A stretch of DNA of 7,253 nucleotides from Chloroflexota bacterium (GTDB lineage Bacteria > Chloroflexota > Dehalococcoidia > Lucifugimonadales > JACPCL1): positions 1 through 7,253 of the forward strand of contig JACQUI010000289.1 in the NCBI GenBank assembly GCA_016210395.1. The letters are read 5' to 3'. Below are positions 5,271 to 7,253 of this stretch, piece after piece. The notes beneath the pieces were generated by a model. It saw only the letters and a list, made by a program, of their open reading frames with translations, was not told the DNA's origin and did not search any database. Made by a program: the position numbers and the translations under genes. Each line of letters opens with the position of its first letter. Position 1 is the stretch's first letter.

Positions 5271-5759
5271 ATGCCTACCCTCGGCATTCTCACCAGCAGC
5301 GACATGGGGTCCCGCGGCCTGCGCCAGGACACCAGCGGCCAGCGCATCCGCGAGATGCTTGCGCCTCTTGGCTTCCAGGTGGCACGCTATGAGGTTGTGC
5401 CTGACGAGCGCCCCATACTGGAAGACCGGCTGCGGCGTTGGAGCGACGACGACAGGCTGGACCTGATTGTGACGACGGGTGGCACCGGCCTGACGGACCG
5501 TGACGTGATGCCGGAAGCGATGCGAGCGGTCATCCAGCGGGAGGTGCCCGGGATGGCGGAGGCCATGCGCATGCAGACGCTGAAGAGCGCGCCCATGGCG
5601 ATGATTAGCCGCTCGATGGTGGGGGTGCGCGGGCGCACGCTCATCATCAACCTGCCGGGAAGCACCAAGGCGGTGCAGGAGTGCCTGGAGGTAGTGTTGC
5701 CAGTCGTCCCACACGCCCTGGATATGCTAAAGCCGCAGCCGCCGGGGCACCAGGGGTAG
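5271..5759 (+). CDS. moaB: Molybdopterin biosynthesis protein, MoaB/MogA family
   Basis: The 162-residue product belongs to the MoaB/MogA family, cytoplasmic proteins that bind molybdopterin. MogA-type members adenylylate it before molybdate insertion. Seen in sequence: a Rossmann-like start MPTLGILTSSD, the molybdopterin/phosphate loop TTGGTG (68-73), the conserved RDVMPEA (77-83), and the C-terminal GRTLIINLPGSTKAVQE (121-137). These match single-domain MoaB/MogA in order and length. I cannot firmly separate MoaB from MogA from sequence alone. The start was set where the family begins; the frame is open further upstream, but that part is Cys-rich, unlike the family and without an RBS. No other molybdenum cofactor gene is in the window, so it stands alone, divergent from rsmH and probably monocistronic. 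Confidence 0.92.
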   Translation: MPTLGILTSSDMGSRGLRQDTSGQRIREMLAPLGFQVARYEVVPDERPILEDRLRRWSDDDRLDLIVTTGGTGLTDRDVMPEAMRAVIQREVPGMAEAMRMQTLKSAPMAMISRSMVGVRGRTLIINLPGSTKAVQECLEVVLPVVPHALDMLKPQPPGHQG

Positions 5760-5994
5760 ACCTGACCCCCATCCTGGCTCCCCACGTCGCGTGGGAAGAG
5801 ATGATGAGCCATGTCTTTTCGTTCTCTTGGTGGCTAACGCACTGGTTCCCGCCCACCCGCCAGGGCGCAAGCCTTGCGCCCCTACAGGGATACCCCCAGC
5901 AGTTCCCAGCGAGGGCGCGGCCCTCTGCACGCCCGGGACGCACAGGCTATCTCGTAGCAACAACGAAAGACCCTGGGACTGTGAACAGGCTGCC
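5760..5994. other. Intergenic region downstream of moaB with GC-rich hairpins
   Basis: No gene is supported here. Hairpins are CCCACG-TCG-CGTGGG (5781-5795), a possible weak terminator for moaB but without a T-run; GGGCGCAA-GCC-TTGCGCCC (5863-5881); and GAGGGC-GCG-GCCCTC (5911-5925). The stretch from the middle hairpin onward resembles repetitive extragenic DNA more than a regulatory region. The csoR promoter begins just past its right end. Confidence 0.5.
5863..5883. repeat. Extragenic palindrome related to the 326-355 hairpin
   Basis: A perfect 8-bp stem with a 3-base loop (5863-5870 with 5874-5881) continues into CCTACAGGGA. Its right arm and flank (GCGCCCCTACAGGGA) parallel GCCGCCCCTACGGGA at 344-358. 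The two copies are about 5.5 kb apart and both intergenic, consistent with a dispersed repetitive palindrome family. The resemblance is short, so relatedness is likely but not certain. Confidence 0.4.
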
Positions 5995-6023
5995 TTGACC
6001 GGCTGGGCAGGGGCGAGTACACT
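5995..6023 (+). promoter_or_regulatory. Sigma70-type promoter for the csoR operon
   Basis: TTGACC (5995-6000; five of six match TTGACA) is followed at the ideal 17-base spacing by TACACT (6018-6023; four of six match TATAAT). The predicted start is near 6030, giving a leader of about 98 bases before csoR. The G/C-tract operator at 6032-6054 begins right at this start site, where a repressor would block transcription. Confidence 0.6.
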
Positions 6024-6031
6024 GGGGGCAA

Positions 6032-6054
6032 ACCCATCCCCAGGGGGTATGGGT
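6032..6054. promoter_or_regulatory. Probable CsoR operator
   Basis: ACCCATCCCC (6032-6041) is an imperfect inverted repeat of GGGGGTATGGGT (6043-6054): the reverse complement of the right arm reads ACCCAT-A-CCCCC. Central G/C tracts flanked by AT steps are the known shape of CsoR/RcnR-family operators. It overlaps the predicted transcription start of csoR, which fits copper-relieved autorepression. A second symmetry, CTGGGG (6022-6027) with CCCCAG (6038-6043), overlaps it. Confidence 0.5.
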
Positions 6055-6127
6055 GCATGGGGATGATTCGCGGAGCTGTCAACCTGGTTTGCGCGGTTGG
6101 ATGGCAGTCAGAGGAGAAGGGGAAGCC

Positions 6128-6394
6128 ATGCTACCTCAGACAAAGGAAGAGGCGCTGAAGCGCCTGAACTATGTGGAAGGGCACCTGGCGGGCATCAGGC
6201 GTATGATTGAGGAGGAGAAGTACTGCGTGGACGTGCTGAAGCAGACCTATGCGGTACGCCGGGCCATCCAGAAAATAGAGACGTTGCTGCTGGAAGGGCA
6301 TCTGCACACCTGCGTGCTGGAAGGCGTGCGGGAAGGGCGGGACAAAGAGGTCCTGGGCGAGCTGATGGAGCTGTACAAGCTGTCGGAGGCGTGA
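6128..6394 (+). CDS. csoR: Copper-sensing repressor CsoR (DUF156 family)
   Basis: CsoR is a small all-helical DNA-binding repressor that leaves its operator when it binds Cu(I). The 88-residue product has the family pattern: RLNYVEGHLAGIRRMIEEEKYC in helix 1 to early helix 2, then LLLEGHLHTCV. The three copper ligands are present as Cys33, His58 and Cys62, with the same 25- and 4-residue spacing as the Cys-His-Cys set of Mycobacterium tuberculosis CsoR (36/61/65). This points to copper rather than nickel (RcnR) or formaldehyde (FrmR) sensing. The length is normal. The ATG at 6128 has purine-rich sequence before it (AGGAGAAGGGGAAG). It is the first gene of a four-gene plus-strand unit with a copper ATPase as the fourth gene, and it has a promoter and a probable operator upstream. 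Confidence 0.92.
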   Translation: MLPQTKEEALKRLNYVEGHLAGIRRMIEEEKYCVDVLKQTYAVRRAIQKIETLLLEGHLHTCVLEGVREGRDKEVLGELMELYKLSEA

Positions 6395-6411
6395 GGTCCT
6401 GGAGAGGAACG

Positions 6412-6783
6412 ATGGCGACTACGACGACGAGAGACCTGGCTACCTTCAAGGCAAAGCTGCGCGAGCTCATGCCGGAGCTTGTGGAGCGGTATCACGTGAA
6501 GTCGCTGGGCATTTTTGGGTCTTACGCGCGGGGCGAGCAGAAGAAGCGCAGCGACCTGGATGTGCTTGTGGAGTACTCCAAGACTCCGAGCCTGTTTCAG
6601 CTTGTGGACCTTCAACTCTTCCTGTCCAAGAAGCTGGGTGTGAAGGTGGACCTGGTGATGAAGAGGGCCTTGAGGCCGTTTGCGAGGGAGAGCGTTCTGA
6701 GAGACCTTATCGAGATTGATGTCCCTCGGGGCGGAGGAATTGGGGACACCGCTGCCCCATCATTGCAAGAATCGGCGCAGTAG
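6412..6783 (+). CDS. mntA: MNT-type nucleotidyltransferase (MntA-like antitoxin)
   Basis: The 123-residue product is a minimal nucleotidyltransferase. The catalytic signature G-S-X10-D-X-D is complete: Gly36-Ser37 in IFGSYARGE, Asp48 and Asp50 in RSDLDVLVEY, and a third acidic residue Asp80 in KVDLVMKRAL. In known MntA-HepT pairs this enzyme adds AMP to a tyrosine of the HEPN partner and neutralises it. The ATG at 6412 is preceded by GGAGAGGA. An upstream GTG at 6391 overlapping the csoR stop would add seven residues without a family match. The last 20 or so residues (from VPRGGG) are not typical of the family and may be a lineage-specific tail. It starts 17 bases after csoR and its stop is 4 bases from the HEPN gene. 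The symbol is by analogy. Confidence 0.88.
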   Translation: MATTTTRDLATFKAKLRELMPELVERYHVKSLGIFGSYARGEQKKRSDLDVLVEYSKTPSLFQLVDLQLFLSKKLGVKVDLVMKRALRPFARESVLRDLIEIDVPRGGGIGDTAAPSLQESAQ

Positions 6784-6787
6784 TTCC

Positions 6788-7138
6788 ATGGGGCAAGAGG
6801 CATACGTTGGGCTACTGAGAGACATGCTGGCAGCTTGCGAGAGAATCACAAGATTCACTGTTGGCATGACCTTCCAGGAGTTCTGCGAAAACGAGATGGC
6901 TGCATATGCGGTCATGAAAGCCTTTGAAATCATGGGAGAAGCAGGAAGGGGTATACCGACATTGGAGCGGCAGCGCCACGCTGAGATCCCCTGGCAAAAG
7001 ATCATTGGCATGCGCGACAGGTTGATTCACGGGTATGCCGGCGTAGATCTGGAGGTGGTTTGGAGCACTATTCAAGAAGATGTCCCGGCGTTGAAGCCAC
7101 TTCTGGCTAAAGCAATCGCAGGCGCCACCGGCAAGTGA
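6788..7138 (+). CDS. hepT: HEPN-domain protein (HepT-like toxin, DUF86)
   Basis: This 116-residue alpha-helical protein of the HepT/DUF86 type is a likely RNase toxin. The motif R-X4-H-X-Y is intact at Arg76, His81 and Tyr83 (MRDRLIHGY); Arg and His are the catalytic pair in HEPN RNases, and Tyr is the residue AMPylated by MntA partners. The other family traits are a first helix LLRDMLAACERI and the central AYAVMKAFEIMGEA. The ATG at 6788 lies 4 bases after the mntA stop and has no clear ribosome binding site, so its translation is probably coupled to mntA, keeping toxin production dependent on antitoxin translation. The gene looks less GC-rich than csoR and rsmH, hinting at separate origin. 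Known relatives act as a toxin-antitoxin or defence pair; activity here is inferred. Confidence 0.88.
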   Translation: MGQEAYVGLLRDMLAACERITRFTVGMTFQEFCENEMAAYAVMKAFEIMGEAGRGIPTLERQRHAEIPWQKIIGMRDRLIHGYAGVDLEVVWSTIQEDVPALKPLLAKAIAGATGK

Positions 7139-7160
7139 CCATATCCAAAAGGAACACCAA

Positions 7161-7253
7161 ATGACGACCGCCACAGCGCCCAACAAGCAGCAGCTCACGA
7201 TCACGGTGGAGGGCATGACCTGCGCCTCCTGCGTGATGCACGTGGAGCACGCC
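7161..7253 (+). CDS. copA: Heavy-metal P1B-type ATPase start (CopA-like), truncated by the window end
   Basis: Only 31 codons are visible: MTTATAPNKQ, a beta strand LTITVEG, and the heavy-metal-associated (HMA) motif GMTCASC (18-24) with Cys21 and Cys24 as Cu(I) ligands. AAGGA sits 7 bases before the ATG. The window ends inside the HMA domain, so a free copper chaperone (CopZ, about 70 residues) cannot be excluded. The short polar N-terminal lead and the exact TCASC motif are more usual for a CopA-type Cu(I)-exporting P-type ATPase of the inner membrane. Its position 22 bases after hepT, in a unit that starts with csoR, supports copper export under CsoR control. Confidence 0.82.
   Translation, partial: MTTATAPNKQQLTITVEGMTCASCVMHVEHA

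Noticed and set aside
6719..6787. An earlier hepT start overlapping mntA
   Set aside because: The added residues are not HEPN-like, and the first recognisable helix begins right after the ATG at 6788.

Overview
The window is GC-rich bacterial DNA, most likely from a Chloroflexota (Dehalococcoidia / SAR202-like) genome. This rests on the FtsZ and RsmH sequence style, a reduced division cluster without peptidoglycan genes, a DinB-like start typical of that phylum, and GC-rich extragenic hairpins around CGCCCCTAC. It is an inference from recollection of families, not a database result.

Left part (1-4824, all genes on the minus strand). In transcription order: rsmH (16S rRNA C1402 N4-methyltransferase) behind a good sigma70-type promoter in an AT-rich intergenic region; a truncated and frameshifted remnant of ftsA; ftsZ; a strong hairpin; a 459-residue lipoprotein with a Met-containing decapeptide repeat, two CHRD-like domains and a C-terminal type-1 copper (cupredoxin) domain; an intergenic region with several perfect inverted repeats; and the first 29 codons of a DinB-family protein leaving the window on the left. 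The rsmH-ftsA-ftsZ order looks like a collapsed dcw cluster: mraZ, ftsL, ftsI, mur genes and ftsQ are absent here, and ftsA keeps only its C-terminal third.

Right part (4825-7253, all genes on the plus strand). An unusually AT-rich, non-coding stretch of about 450 bp separates rsmH from the divergent moaB/mogA-type molybdopterin gene, which may be transcribed leaderless from an extended -10 promoter. After an intergenic region with further hairpins comes a copper-response operon: a promoter with a CsoR-like operator at its start site, csoR, then an MNT nucleotidyltransferase and HEPN protein pair (MntA-HepT type toxin-antitoxin), then the start of a heavy-metal P-type ATPase (copA-like), cut by the window end. 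The toxin-antitoxin pair sits inside what is normally a tight csoR-copA unit, so its transcription may be tied to copper. Together with the cupredoxin lipoprotein, copper handling is the main accessory theme.

Most notable observations: the ftsA remnant directly upstream of an apparently intact ftsZ, and the MNT-HEPN pair embedded in the copper operon. No CRISPR array, insertion sequence, tRNA or rRNA was seen.
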